Counted from the stretch's first letter, positions 26,004 through 35,586 are shown. The stretch is 64,000 nucleotides of DNA from Flavobacterium nitratireducens (GCF_029625335.1 NZ_CP121111.1:1178001-1242000); one strand, 5' to 3'. Made by a program: numbers and translations. Notes: generated from the sequence alone by a model not told the origin.

Positions 26004-26795
26004 TTAGTGCAAACTCATAAAATATTCAAATGCTTTCAATAATCGGCTACCGTGCCATGAAAACATTTCACCATCAACCAATATTACTTTTGCCGATGGG
26101 CTTATAGCCGCCATTTCTACGGCATCTTTTTCTTTGAAAGGATAAGGCTCGGAGGACAACAATAGATAATCTATTTTTTTTACAGCTCTTATTTCCTCAG
26201 GAGTCACTACAGGATATCTGGATTGATTGTCAAAAACATTTTCAAAACGGTTCAATTGCAATAAAGCATTAATATAATTAGCCGAACCAGCAACCATATA
26301 GGGATTTTTCCAGATAAAATAAGCAACTTTTCTAAAAGGCTTTTCTGCGATAAACGACGTAAATGTATTTAAAGAAAACCGAATTTTAGCATTCAATGTT
26401 TCAGCCTCTGGAATACAATGAAACAATTGCCCAAAATCACTTATCATCTTAAAATTATCTTCAACACACTTAATATCAGTAACCCAAACAGGACATAAGG
26501 TTCTAAGCGTTTCGACAATTTCCCGAGTGTTCTCTTCTTTGTTTGCTATAACAATATCAGGCGCCAAACTTTTTATTTTTTCAAAATCAACTTGTTTAGT
26601 TCCTCCTACCACAACTTTCTCTTTACGTAAATGCGTAGGATGGATACAAAACTTAGTAATTCCTAGCAGCTTAGACTCCAAACCTAAATCGACTAACAAC
26701 TCTGTTTGAGAAGGAACTAAAGAAACAATTCTTTGAGGCACTTTATCAAAAACATGCTCCGTTCCTAAATCGTCAATTAATGTATATTTTTCCAA
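26004..26795 (-). CDS. BtuF-like helical-backbone metal/cobalamin-binding protein
   Basis: The 263-residue protein has the periplasmic-binding fold opening QRIVSLVPSQTELLVDLGLESKLLGITKFCIHP and SLAPDIVIANKEENTREIVE, typical of BtuF/FecB-type receptors. No signal peptide is visible at the N-terminus (MEKYTLIDDLGTEHVFDK), which is common in annotated Flavobacterium homologues and leaves its location uncertain. It could bind cobalamin, which would link to the B12-using CarH (inference), or another chelate. Confidence 0.8.
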   Translation of the reverse strand: MEKYTLIDDLGTEHVFDKVPQRIVSLVPSQTELLVDLGLESKLLGITKFCIHPTHLRKEKVVVGGTKQVDFEKIKSLAPDIVIANKEENTREIVETLRTLCPVWVTDIKCVEDNFKMISDFGQLFHCIPEAETLNAKIRFSLNTFTSFIAEKPFRKVAYFIWKNPYMVAGSANYINALLQLNRFENVFDNQSRYPVVTPEEIRAVKKIDYLLLSSEPYPFKEKDAVEMAAISPSAKVILVDGEMFSWHGSRLLKAFEYFMSLH

Positions 26796-26824
26796 ATTAA
26801 ATCTTTAAACAAAAATAAATAACC

Positions 26825-26860
26825 ATAAAAAAACCACTAAAAACAGCGTTTTTAATGGTT
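26825..26860 (-). terminator. Intrinsic terminator of pyrF
   Basis: A 13-bp stem with one G-T type mismatch (26832-26844 with 26848-26860) is followed on the minus strand by a run of seven Ts (26825-26831), 25 bases past the pyrF stop. Confidence 0.75.
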
Positions 26861-26884
26861 TCTTTCCTATCGTACTCAACTAAT

Positions 26885-27706
26885 TTAATTAATAGCTGCC
26901 ATAATATTTTGCATTTCTTGTTGCATTTTTACAGCTTCCTGTCTTGCCTTTTCGGCAAAATCAGCTCCTTTTGATGCATAAATAATAGCTCTTGACGAAT
27001 TCACTAATAGTCCAACATTCGTATTCATTCCGTATTTACAAACTTCAGACAAACTACCTCCTTGCGCTCCTACTCCTGGAACAAGCAAAAAGCTATCTGG
27101 AACAATTTTTCTAATTTCAGTAAAATATTCTGCCTTTGTAGCACCAACCACATACATCAAATTCTCTGAATTTTTCCAAGTCTTAGATGTTTCTAAAACC
27201 TTTTTGTATAATTCTTTTCCCTCTACTTCTAATGTTTGAAAATCAAAGGCTCCCTCATTAGAGGTTAATGCTAACATGATGGTATGTTTATCTTCAAAAG
27301 CTAGAAATGGCTCTACTGAATCCTTCCCCATATAAGGAGCTACTGTAATACTATCAAAATTCAAATCCTCAAAAAAAGCTTTGGCATACATTGAAGAAGT
27401 ATTACCTATATCACCGCGTTTGGCATCGGCAATGGTAAAAATTTCAGGATAGTTTGAATTAATATAATCAATTGTTTTTTGTAAAGACATCCATCCTTTT
27501 AAACCATAAGCCTCAAAAAAAGCAATATTAGGTTTGTAAGCAACTGCTACATCATGAGTCGCATCAATAATTGCTTTATTAAATTCAAAAATAGGATCTT
27601 CTAATTCTAAAAAACTTTCAGGGATTTTATTTAAATCGACATCTAAACCTACGCATAGAAACGATTTTTTCAAGTTAATTTGCTCAATTAATTCCTTTGT
27701 AGTCAT
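26885..27706 (-). CDS. pyrF: Orotidine-5'-phosphate decarboxylase (class 2)
   Basis: The 273-residue enzyme is of the longer PyrF subfamily. [14 protein letters not shown] is at the N-terminus and the catalytic Lys is in [22 protein letters not shown]. The phosphate-binding loop is [13 protein letters not shown]. It makes UMP in the last step of de novo pyrimidine synthesis. It is monocistronic with its own terminator. Confidence 0.95.
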   Translation of the reverse strand: MTTKELIEQINLKKSFLCVGLDVDLNKIPESFLELEDPIFEFNKAIIDATHDVAVAYKPNIAFFEAYGLKGWMSLQKTIDYINSNYPEIFTIADAKRGDIGNTSSMYAKAFFEDLNFDSITVAPYMGKDSVEPFLAFEDKHTIMLALTSNEGAFDFQTLEVEGKELYKKVLETSKTWKNSENLMYVVGATKAEYFTEIRKIVPDSFLLVPGVGAQGGSLSEVCKYGMNTNVGLLVNSSRAIIYASKGADFAEKARQEAVKMQQEMQNIMAAIN

Positions 27707-27881
27707 GCATTTTGTTTTACAGTTTGCAAAGTTACAAAGCCAAAGCTAAATTATAGAAGAATTATATAAGTTTCTCAAAAAATTCTATAACAGCTCCAGA
27801 AAAAGACTCCTGTAAATTTGAAAAAACATCTAATTTTAGCAACTGTTTCATTACTTTTACTAAAAACCTAAATCAATAGAC

Positions 27882-28445
27882 TTGAAACTATTTTTAAAAA
27901 CAGACACCAATTTTCTAATTAAGAAGATTTTAGAAGAGAAATTAGATGTATTTAACATCAAATATTCTATTGTAAACAGTAATGAAATTTTATTTTTAGA
28001 AAACATAGAAACAGCCACCTATGAAAAAATAACTGCGGTGCTTAACGACTATGGATTTGAAATCATAGAAAATCAAAAAAACATTATCGTTCAAAAAATC
28101 AAAGAAACGATTATTGAAATGATTTTTAACGAAAATGCTCCTGCTGTTAAAAGTTCTGTGTACTTAGCCGAAAAACTAGACCATAGTTACGGCTATCTTT
28201 CCAATCTTTTCTCGGAGGTTACCTATACATCAATTGAGAATTTTATCATTATTCAAAAAATTGAATATGTCAAAAAACTCATCACACAACAAGATTTGAC
28301 ACTCACTGAAATAGCTTTTAAACTCAATTACTCAAGTGTAGCTCATTTGAGTTCGCAATTTAAAAACACCACAGGAATTACGCCATCGGCATTCCAACGC
28401 ATTATCAAAAAAAGAAGCGAAATAAGCACTCAAAACATAAACTAA
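27882..28445 (+). CDS. AraC-family transcriptional regulator (short form)
   Basis: The 187-residue protein has a small N-terminal domain (about 1-85) and a C-terminal AraC helix-turn-helix (VYLAEKLDHSYGYLSNLFSE ... LTLTEIAFKLNYSSVAHLSSQFKNTTGITPSAFQ). The start is TTG at 27882. It is 13 bases upstream of a stand-alone response regulator and precedes a stress-type envelope cluster that it may control. Confidence 0.88.
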   Translation: MKLFLKTDTNFLIKKILEEKLDVFNIKYSIVNSNEILFLENIETATYEKITAVLNDYGFEIIENQKNIIVQKIKETIIEMIFNENAPAVKSSVYLAEKLDHSYGYLSNLFSEVTYTSIENFIIIQKIEYVKKLITQQDLTLTEIAFKLNYSSVAHLSSQFKNTTGITPSAFQRIIKKRSEISTQNIN

Positions 28446-28458
28446 ACCTCATAAGGAT

Positions 28459-28905
28459 ATGCAAAAAGATTTCATCATAATTACACTTGCTGATGACGAC
28501 GAAGACGACAGAATGTTCTTTACAGACGCCTTCGAAGAATTAAAAATCAACACGGTTGTTAATACAGTAAATGACGGAGTTGCACTAATGGACTTTCTAA
28601 ACCATCCTGAGACGGTTTTACCTAACATTATTTTCTTAGACTTAAATATGCCTTTAAAATCAGGTATCGAATGTTTAAAAGAAATCAAAGCCAATCCCAA
28701 ATTTAAAGATATTGTTATTGCCATCTATTCGACATCATCTTCCGAAGAGGACATCGAAAACACTTTTGTTTTGGGAGCCAATATTTACATTAAGAAACCC
28801 AATAATTTTGGCAAACTAAAAGAAGTTTTATCCGAAGTAGTTACCATAAACTGGCAATATATTACTTCGGGATTAGATAAAGACAATTTTTTATTACGCA
28901 TGTAA
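28459..28905 (+). CDS. Single-domain response regulator (REC only)
   Basis: The 148-residue protein is one receiver domain: acidic pocket DDDEDD, phosphoacceptor Asp in IIFLDLNMP, conserved Thr/Ser region YSTSSS and Lys in YIKKP. No output domain follows, as in the CheY-like Rcp1 type found next to phytochrome-like or CHASE3 kinases. The kinase gene starts 3 bases after its stop, so the two almost certainly pair. Confidence 0.9.
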   Translation: MQKDFIIITLADDDEDDRMFFTDAFEELKINTVVNTVNDGVALMDFLNHPETVLPNIIFLDLNMPLKSGIECLKEIKANPKFKDIVIAIYSTSSSEEDIENTFVLGANIYIKKPNNFGKLKEVLSEVVTINWQYITSGLDKDNFLLRM

Positions 28906-28908
28906 ACT

Positions 28909-30675
28909 ATGTTCAAACCTAAGTTTTTAGATTCGATAAGCTTTATTAGAGCATTATTTTTAGTCGCCTTTTTTATTTTAATTTTTTTAGCATCTGTCAC
29001 TTATAGACACATTAAAGAATTAGATAAAATAAGTGACTCCATCTCTAATACTTATGAAATTTCTTTAGAATTAGGCAATCTTATCTCTTATATTAAAGAT
29101 GCCGAAACAGGCCATCGTGGTTATATCATCACTAAAGATTCGCTTTACTTAGAACCGTTTATCAATGCCAGAAAAAACGTAAATCAGTCCTTCCAAAACC
29201 TAAACATCATAATAGAAAAAAATCCTAAAAAGCAGGAAGAACTCAATCGAATTTACGATTTAGTAGACAAACGTTTTTCGTATTTTAAAAATCGTTTTAT
29301 TGATAAAACCGAATTCAATAACGATTTTAGAGAAGGCAAGTTAGTAATGGATTCGTTGAGAATTGAACTCAATAACATGCTCAGCGAAGAAAACAAATTA
29401 CTTGATTCTAAAGGCAAACTTTATAAATACAATAACTCCAATACGCCTTTGATTGTGTTTTCGACCTTCTTGATTTCGATTCTAATTTTAGGTTTAGGTT
29501 ATTTACGAATTATAAAAAACTACAAAGACTTAATTAACCAAAATATCCAACTAAAGATATTTGATGAATCTAGTAAACAAGCCGAAATCCTTGGTAAATA
29601 CGGCAGTTGGCTACTAAATATTGAAGACAAAACCTTTAATTATTCGGATAATCAATTTCGATTATTAGGCTGTTTACCTACGTCTTACAATCCTACTTTT
29701 GAAAACCTGTTAGAGTACATTCACCCGGAAGATAAAGAATTACTTAATCAGGCTTTTAACCAAGTAGAAAAAACGGAGTTACTACCTTTAATTCATTATC
29801 GTATCATCAAAAAAGACACACAAGAAATACGTCATTTTAGAACGACTGCAAAAATTTTTACCGATCATTTAGGCAATAAAAAAATGATTGGAACCACACA
29901 AGACATTACCGATGATTACCACAAAACAGAATTAATCGAACTTAGAAATAAAGAATTAGAGCAAAACAACAAAGAGCTAATGGAGTTTAACCATGTGGCT
30001 AGTCATGACTTGCAGGAACCACTTAGAAAAATTCAAACTTTCATTTCTAGAATTGAAGACAAAGAAAAAGCGTCACTTTCTACCAGTGCCCAAAATTACT
30101 TTGAAAGAATACAAGAAGCATCTAACAGAATGCGTATTCTAATTGACGATTTATTGCAATACTCTAGAACGAGTCGTTCCGAAAAAATATTTGAAAACAC
30201 TGATTTGAACACTATTGCCTCAAATGCAACAAGTGAACTATCGGAAAACATCATGGAGAAAAAGGCACAAATAAACTTTGAAAAATTACATAAAGTTCAA
30301 GGGATTCCATTTCAGTTGGAACAATTGTTTATCAACCTCATTGGGAATTCCTTAAAATATGCTAAAGAGGAAGTAGCCCCAATAATTACAATTACTACCA
30401 AAAAAGTTAAAGCTTCTAAAACACCTAAACTAAATGATAGCTCTAAAAAAGAATACATCAAAATTGTTTTTAAAGACAATGGTTTGGGCTTTGAACAAAT
30501 ATATGCCGATAAAATATTTTTACTTTTCAATAGACTACATGGCAAAAAAGACTATCCAGGTACTGGTGTAGGACTTGCAATATGTAAAAAAATTGTAGAG
30601 AATCATAAAGGACAAATTTTCGCGAAAGGAAAGCCAAACGAAGGAGCAGTTTTTGAAGTCTATTTGCCTGCTTAA
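28909..30675 (+). CDS. CHASE3-PAS sensor histidine kinase
   Basis: The 588-residue kinase has TM1 (residues 9-29), a CHASE3 periplasmic domain (KDAETGHRGYIIT is the hallmark), TM2 (about residues 177-197) and a PAS domain (about 225-340). A HisKA domain follows (HVASHDLQEPLRKI, phospho-His), then HATPase_c with N box (INLIGNSLKYAKE), DNGLGFE and GTGVGLAI. It senses an unknown envelope signal and should phosphorylate the adjacent REC protein. Confidence 0.92.
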   Translation: MFKPKFLDSISFIRALFLVAFFILIFLASVTYRHIKELDKISDSISNTYEISLELGNLISYIKDAETGHRGYIITKDSLYLEPFINARKNVNQSFQNLNIIIEKNPKKQEELNRIYDLVDKRFSYFKNRFIDKTEFNNDFREGKLVMDSLRIELNNMLSEENKLLDSKGKLYKYNNSNTPLIVFSTFLISILILGLGYLRIIKNYKDLINQNIQLKIFDESSKQAEILGKYGSWLLNIEDKTFNYSDNQFRLLGCLPTSYNPTFENLLEYIHPEDKELLNQAFNQVEKTELLPLIHYRIIKKDTQEIRHFRTTAKIFTDHLGNKKMIGTTQDITDDYHKTELIELRNKELEQNNKELMEFNHVASHDLQEPLRKIQTFISRIEDKEKASLSTSAQNYFERIQEASNRMRILIDDLLQYSRTSRSEKIFENTDLNTIASNATSELSENIMEKKAQINFEKLHKVQGIPFQLEQLFINLIGNSLKYAKEEVAPIITITTKKVKASKTPKLNDSSKKEYIKIVFKDNGLGFEQIYADKIFLLFNRLHGKKDYPGTGVGLAICKKIVENHKGQIFAKGKPNEGAVFEVYLPA

Positions 30676-30754
30676 ATGAAATTATATAACAATCTCAAAT
30701 AATGATATAAAATAAATAGCATACTAATTTTTACTTTTACACAAAACTCAAGAA

Positions 30755-31315
30755 ATGAGCGCATTACACAACATAAAACAACTTCTTTTTTTACTGCTGT
30801 TTTACACTTGTTGCCTTTTAATAGTCTCTTGCGAACAAAAAGCAAAAGAAGCCCCAGCAACTGATACAACCGAAGAATTAAGAAGCGAACCAAAAACCAA
30901 AGAGTATACTCAAGTAAGCGAACTGGTACTCACACAAATGGCTGAATCTAATTTGAAAGTGGTAGCAATAACACAAAAAGCACTGGAATTAAAAGTACCT
31001 AAAAATACAAGAATGATTCTTCAAGAGATTGAAAAAGAACATAATCAACTTAAAAATCAAATTAGAAAAATAGCAAAAGAAAACTTCATCATCATTCCTA
31101 ACATCTTATATGACACAAATACATTGAAGGATTTCATTAGCGAAAGTAGCATCGATAAGTACTTACAAAAAATAAACAATTCCCTAACTGCCGAATTAGA
31201 ACTTTTTAAAAAAATTGCCTCTTCAACCTATAATAAAGACTTACTAGATTTAACCAATAAAGGCATTATTAGCATCGAAAAAAATATTGATACTATTCAA
31301 AAAGAACAAAAATAG
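30755..31315 (+). CDS. DUF4142-like lipoprotein
   Basis: The 186-residue protein has a lipoprotein signal (FYTCCLLIVSC, lipidated Cys about residue 26) and an all-helical Lys/Glu-rich domain resembling DUF4142 (ferritin-like) proteins of Bacteroidetes stress loci. The assignment is by pattern only. A terminator follows 30 bases after the stop. Confidence 0.65.
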   Translation: MSALHNIKQLLFLLLFYTCCLLIVSCEQKAKEAPATDTTEELRSEPKTKEYTQVSELVLTQMAESNLKVVAITQKALELKVPKNTRMILQEIEKEHNQLKNQIRKIAKENFIIIPNILYDTNTLKDFISESSIDKYLQKINNSLTAELELFKKIASSTYNKDLLDLTNKGIISIEKNIDTIQKEQK

Positions 31316-31346
31316 GCCCCAATAAACCCTACATATATATCCACTT

Positions 31347-31373
31347 AAAACACCCGTAATGGGTGTTTTTTTT
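31347..31373 (+). terminator. Intrinsic terminator
   Basis: A perfect 9-bp stem AAAACACCC/GGGTGTTTT with a five-base loop (31347-31369) is followed by continuing Ts, ending the kinase/lipoprotein region. Confidence 0.85.
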
Positions 31374-31510
31374 GCTCAAAAAAACGAAATGGCAATTCTA
31401 TAAAAGTCTCAAAATATCCTGTAACATTTTTAATATAAAGCAGTTGCATCTTTGTAATGTAGAATTAGAACTACTAATAAAGCACATTAAATAACTTAAA
31501 ATAGACAGCC

Positions 31511-32140
31511 ATGAAAAGATTATTATTTGCAGGAATACTAAGCCTATCTTTGATACATTTTGCAAAAGCGCAAACCCTAACTCCTTCAGCAGGTATTAAA
31601 GGAGGACTCAATTTTACGAATCTATACACTGAAGATGTAAACGACAACAATGTATTAAGCAGTTTTAATGCCGGTCTTTATGCTAATCTTCCCGTTTCAT
31701 CCTCCGTTTCAATTCAACCTGAAATTAATTTCTCCCGAAAAGGTTCTGAATTAGTGTATGACAATGCATTTGCAACAGGAACAACAAAATTAAAACTGAA
31801 TTACCTGGAAATGCCCGTTTTGTTAAAACTAAATGTCACCCCTAATTTCAACATTCATTTTGGTCCTTACGCTGCTTATTTAATTGACGGACAAGCTACA
31901 AACGAAAGCTCTGATGGTTCCTTCAATTTTGAAGAAAACATCAACAATGATGACTTAAACAAATGGGATTATGGACTTTCTGGAGGGATTGGATTTGACT
32001 TTGACTCAACTACTTTAGGAATTCGATATAATTATGGTTTACAAACCATTGGTAAAGAACGAAATTTTGGAGGAAGCACCTATACTTTCCCTGACTCCAA
32101 AAATAGCGCATTGAGTTTGTATGTAGGTTTCAGACTCTAA
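31511..32140 (+). CDS. PorT-like outer-membrane beta-barrel protein
   Basis: The 209-residue protein has a signal peptide (LFAGILSLSLIHFAKAQ) and the PorT-type repeated strands: AGIKGGLNFTNLY, SVSIQPEINFSRKGSEL, YLEMPVLLKLN, IHFGPYAAYLI, GGIGFDFDSTTLGIRYNYG and terminal LYVGFRL. It is an eight-strand outer-membrane barrel of unknown role. A GCATCTTTG promoter element lies at 31446-31454. Confidence 0.85.
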   Translation: MKRLLFAGILSLSLIHFAKAQTLTPSAGIKGGLNFTNLYTEDVNDNNVLSSFNAGLYANLPVSSSVSIQPEINFSRKGSELVYDNAFATGTTKLKLNYLEMPVLLKLNVTPNFNIHFGPYAAYLIDGQATNESSDGSFNFEENINNDDLNKWDYGLSGGIGFDFDSTTLGIRYNYGLQTIGKERNFGGSTYTFPDSKNSALSLYVGFRL

Positions 32141-32164
32141 ATAACAATTTAAAAAACGACAATC

Positions 32165-32317
32165 ATGGGAAACATACTCTATCTCGCCGCAGTATTATTA
32201 GTAATATTTTGGGCACTAGGATTTTTTATATACAGCATCGGAAGTTTAATACACATCTTATTATTAATTGCTGCAATCGCAGTCCTGATGTGCATTATAA
32301 AAGGAAAAGAACTTTAA
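32165..32317 (+). CDS. lmo0937-family small membrane protein
   Basis: The 50-residue protein consists of two hydrophobic helices (YLAAVLLVIFWALGFFIYS and HILLLIAAIAVLMCII) separated by GSLI and ending KGKEL. This pattern is typical of lmo0937-family membrane peptides, which often sit in stress-response loci. It is 25 bases after the barrel gene and 31 before the YtxH gene, so likely one operon. Confidence 0.75.
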   Translation: MGNILYLAAVLLVIFWALGFFIYSIGSLIHILLLIAAIAVLMCIIKGKEL

Positions 32318-32347
32318 AATAATAATAACCCTTAAATCTATAAAATT

Positions 32348-32614
32348 ATGAAACCGAACAAAGTAATATTAGGAACAATTGGAGGTTTAGCCGCAGGAGC
32401 CATTTTAGGAATTTTATTTGCTCCAAGTAGCGGAAAGAAAACAAGAAGAAGAATTGCCGAAAAATCAAAAGCTTTGAAAGAAAGCGCAAAAGAAGACTTT
32501 GACAACTTGATTCAAAAAATCGATAGCAAATACAAATCGATTTCTGATGATACGCACAAATTTCTTCAAGATGGAAAAACAAAATTAGAAAACGAAGTAG
32601 CAAAGAAAAACTAA
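32348..32614 (+). CDS. YtxH-domain protein
   Basis: The 88-residue protein has one Gly-rich membrane helix (GTIGGLAAGAILGILFAPSSGKKTR, the YtxH/Gvp-like hallmark) followed by a Lys-rich amphipathic helix. Family members are linked to general stress in Firmicutes and Bacteroidetes. The mechanism is unknown. Confidence 0.85.
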   Translation: MKPNKVILGTIGGLAAGAILGILFAPSSGKKTRRRIAEKSKALKESAKEDFDNLIQKIDSKYKSISDDTHKFLQDGKTKLENEVAKKN

Positions 32615-32665
32615 GGCTAATTCGAAAAACCACTATTGGTTAACGTAAAACTCAAAAAAGAAATC

Positions 32666-33202
32666 ATGAAAAAAACAATTCTAACGGGAGCTATCCTAGC
32701 TTTTTTAACCCTAGGTGCTACCTCAGCAATGGCTCAAGATATTAAAGGCGATGATTACGAACAAAAATTCAAAATGGGAATAGGTGCCAATGTAGGTTAC
32801 CCTTTTGAAGATCCCTACAATCTAAATGTAGGTGGAGATGTTCGTTTACAATACGACTTATCAAAAAAATACTCTCTTACAGCAACTACTGGATTCAACA
32901 ATTTATTTGTTAGCGGAGACAATAATGACCTAGGATATATTCCTGCTAAATTAGGTTTCAAAGCCTTTGTTTTAAAAGACAAATTTTACCTTATGGGGGA
33001 AGCAGGAGCAGCGTTTGCGGTAACGAACAATTACAATGACAAATCACTTTTGTTAAGTCCAAGTATAGGTTATGCCACTAAATATATTGATCTAAGCTTA
33101 CGATACGAATACTTACCCGATTTCCCTTCCATACGAAACAATGCAGCAGATAAAGGGCTAGGACAAGTTTCATTGCGTTTAGCATATGGTTTCGACCTTT
33201 AG
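32666..33202 (+). CDS. Small outer-membrane beta-barrel protein
   Basis: The 178-residue protein starts with a signal peptide (ILTGAILAFLTLGATSAMAQ). The alternative start at 32636 adds ten charged residues before the signal and is less likely. Strands such as FKMGIGANVGYPF, GGDVRLQYDLSKKYSLTATTGF and the terminal aromatic-rich SLRLAYGFDL indicate an outer-membrane barrel. It ends the five-gene stress-type run before a terminator. Confidence 0.8.
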   Translation: MKKTILTGAILAFLTLGATSAMAQDIKGDDYEQKFKMGIGANVGYPFEDPYNLNVGGDVRLQYDLSKKYSLTATTGFNNLFVSGDNNDLGYIPAKLGFKAFVLKDKFYLMGEAGAAFAVTNNYNDKSLLLSPSIGYATKYIDLSLRYEYLPDFPSIRNNAADKGLGQVSLRLAYGFDL

Positions 33203-33210
33203 ATTAAAAA

Positions 33211-33240
33211 GGAGGCTGTTTCTTACAAAAGACAGCCTCC
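33211..33240. terminator. Stem-loop terminator
   Basis: GGAGGCTGT (33211-33219) pairs exactly with ACAGCCTCC (33232-33240). It is preceded by a run of five As but has no T-run after it. Confidence 0.6.
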
Positions 33241-33274
33241 AAATTAAACTCCATCAATTTAAAATCAATTACGT

Positions 33275-33922
33275 ATGAAAAACTGGAACTTACCTCTTGT
33301 TTTAGGCGCTATAGCGGTAACACTCGCCTCTTGCAAAAATGAAGAACAAAAAATGGCCGATGAAAAAGTGGAACAATTCAAAGTGTTTGTAGACTCCATT
33401 AGTGATATCGCAATGGACAATGCAACCGTAAATTGGGTAAATATTCAAAACGAATACGAACATAGTAAAAACGAAGCGAAACAAACCCTAGCAAAACTAG
33501 ACAACAAAGTAAACCTAGATTCCATACTTAAAAAAGCAGATAGCAAATACGAAATATTCAAAGCCAAAGTAATTGCGAAAAGAGATATCATGTTGCGTGA
33601 AAATTTCAGAAATAGTCTTTTTACCGAAAAAGTAGGCGAAGACATGAAATTTGAATGGGTTAACAAAAGCAATATTGCCGCAGTTTACGAACATTTTGTA
33701 GCTACTGTTGACCAAAATAAATCCGTATACAGTAGAGAAGATTGGGATGAAATCAAACTCATCTACGAAGCCTTAGATAGCCGAAAAAATGCAGTTGAAA
33801 AAGAAGGCATAACTACTAAAGACAATATTAAAATTGCAGGTTTAAAAATTAAATTCACCACAATATACCAAATCAATAGAGCGACTGCAAAATACCGAGA
33901 AAATGCAGAAGCGAAACAATAA
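33275..33922 (+). CDS. Helical lipoprotein of unknown function
   Basis: The 215-residue protein has a lipoprotein signal (VLGAIAVTLASC, Cys about residue 20). The mature part is Lys/Glu-rich and mostly helical with a repeated charged pattern (KADSKYEIFKAKVIAKRDIML, YSREDWDEIKLIYEALDSRKNAVEKE). I do not recognise a characterised family with certainty. It follows the stress-type envelope genes on the same strand and ends before a bidirectional terminator. Confidence 0.7.
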   Translation: MKNWNLPLVLGAIAVTLASCKNEEQKMADEKVEQFKVFVDSISDIAMDNATVNWVNIQNEYEHSKNEAKQTLAKLDNKVNLDSILKKADSKYEIFKAKVIAKRDIMLRENFRNSLFTEKVGEDMKFEWVNKSNIAAVYEHFVATVDQNKSVYSREDWDEIKLIYEALDSRKNAVEKEGITTKDNIKIAGLKIKFTTIYQINRATAKYRENAEAKQ

Positions 33923-34008
33923 ACCCATATCTAACTATCTATATATAACAGGGAAATTCTAAAAATCAATCCTTTTTAAAATTTCGCCTCCCTTTTATTG
34001 TAAACAAA

Positions 34009-34044
34009 AAAAATAGGCTATCCGTAAAAAGATAGCCTATTTTT
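34009..34044. terminator. Bidirectional intrinsic terminator
   Basis: A perfect 14-bp stem (34009-34022 with 34031-34044) with A-rich and T-rich flanks lies between converging genes. Confidence 0.85.
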
Positions 34045-34068
34045 GTTTTTATAAGTAACTGTAAACAA

Positions 34069-35337
34069 TTACGCTTGCGCTTCCATATCTACAGTAGTTT
34101 TTTCAGCGATAGCTTTGTAAGTTCCATTTACTAATTTCTCACGGATTGCTTCAAAAGCAGTTAATGTTTCCTCGATATCAGCTAAGGTATGAGAAGCCGT
34201 AGGAATCATCCTTAGCAAGATAATCCCTTTAGGAATTACAGGATAAACTACGATTGACAAGAAAATACCATAGTTCTCTCTCAAGTCGTTTACCATCACC
34301 ATTGCTTCTGGAATACTTCCTTGAAGATATACCGGAGTAATACAAGTATTCGTATCTCCAATATCAAAACCTTTCTCTTTCAATCCGTTTTGTAATGCAT
34401 TTACGTTTTCCCACAATTTATCTTTTATTGCCGATGATTGACGCAATAACTCTAAACGTTTCAAAGAACCAATAGTTTGGATCATTGGCAACGCCTTAGC
34501 AAACATTTGTGAACGTAAGTTGTATTTTAAATAATCAATAACATCTTTATCAGCAGCTACAAAAGCTCCAATGTTAGCCATCGATTTTGCAAAAGTCGAG
34601 AAATAAACATCAATTCCGTCCTGACAACCTTGCTCCTCACCTGCTCCAGCTCCTGTTTTTCCAAGAGTACCAAAACCGTGAGCATCATCAACCAAAAGAC
34701 GGAAATTGTATTTCTCTTTCAAGGCTACAATTTCTTTCAATTTACCTTGTTGCCCACGCATTCCAAAAACACCTTCAGTGATGAATAAAATTCCACCACC
34801 TGTTTCAGTAGCCATTTTTGTAGCACGTTGCAAGTTTTTCTCCATGCTTTCTAAATCATTGTGCTTGTATGTAAAACGCTTACCCATGTGCAAACGAACA
34901 CCGTCAATAATACAAGCATGCGAATCCACATCATACACAATAATATCATTCTTAGTCACCAAAGCATCAATGATAGACACCATTCCTTGGTATCCAAAAT
35001 TCAATAAATAAGCTGATTCTTTCATTACAAAAGCAGCCAATTCATTCTCTAATTGCTCGTGGTAAGTAGTGTGTCCACTCATCATACGAGCACCCATTGG
35101 GTAAGCTGCACCAAATTGAATTGCTGCATCCGTATCGGCTTTACGCACCTCAGGGTGATTCGCTAAACCTAAATAGTCATTCAAACTCCAGTTCAAAATA
35201 TCTTTTCCACCAAACTTCATTCTAGGTCCTAGTTCACCTTCTAACTTAGGAAACACATAATATCCTTCTGCTTGTGAAGCCCATTTTCCTAAAGGTCCTT
35301 TATTGCTTTGAATCCTTTCGAATAAATCTTTTACCAT
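34069..35337 (-). CDS. PLP-dependent alpha-oxoamine synthase (serine/cysteate palmitoyltransferase type)
   Basis: The roughly 422-residue fold-type I enzyme shows NWSLNDYLGLANHPEV, SGHTTYHEQLENELAAF, LLVDDAHGFGTLG (PLP-binding Asp and His) and the Schiff-base Lys in FSTFAKSMANIGAF. It resembles serine palmitoyltransferase and KBL/BioF enzymes. In Flavobacteriia this form makes the long-chain base of sphingolipids or sulfonolipids (inference between the two). The start at 35337 (MVKDLFERIQ) is preferred over an upstream start that adds 13 residues. A -7 box TATTTTTG lies at 35374-35381 on the minus strand. Confidence 0.85.
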   Translation of the reverse strand: MVKDLFERIQSNKGPLGKWASQAEGYYVFPKLEGELGPRMKFGGKDILNWSLNDYLGLANHPEVRKADTDAAIQFGAAYPMGARMMSGHTTYHEQLENELAAFVMKESAYLLNFGYQGMVSIIDALVTKNDIIVYDVDSHACIIDGVRLHMGKRFTYKHNDLESMEKNLQRATKMATETGGGILFITEGVFGMRGQQGKLKEIVALKEKYNFRLLVDDAHGFGTLGKTGAGAGEEQGCQDGIDVYFSTFAKSMANIGAFVAADKDVIDYLKYNLRSQMFAKALPMIQTIGSLKRLELLRQSSAIKDKLWENVNALQNGLKEKGFDIGDTNTCITPVYLQGSIPEAMVMVNDLRENYGIFLSIVVYPVIPKGIILLRMIPTASHTLADIEETLTAFEAIREKLVNGTYKAIAEKTTVDMEAQA

Positions 35338-35460
35338 AATATATCCAGTAATAATTTTAATTTTAAGAGGTTGCAAAAATAATTATTTAAATTTTATAAA
35401 GGGCTGGAAAGCACAATTATTTTCAGAGGTCAAGCTAGCTGTTAGCCCTATCTTAGGGTT

Positions 35461-35586
35461 TTAATCTGAAAAAATTTCAAATTCTAAGAAAAACCACAAG
35501 GATGCCTCTCTTACCCACTGTCTATCAGCAGACAACTCAGGGTTAAAAAATTCCTGCTCTAAAGAATAGTCATTTTTAAGTACCAT
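35461..35586 (-). CDS. Possible 41-residue protein
   Basis: The frame from ATG (35584-35586) to TAA (35461-35463) encodes a compact acidic, aromatic-rich peptide (NDYSLEQEFF, SADRQWVREASLWFFLEFE). The amino-acid pattern looks coding, but there is no second line of evidence. The remainder of 35338-35729 holds the palT-type promoter and the left cassette-like repeat. Confidence 0.3.
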   Translation of the reverse strand: MVLKNDYSLEQEFFNPELSADRQWVREASLWFFLEFEIFSD

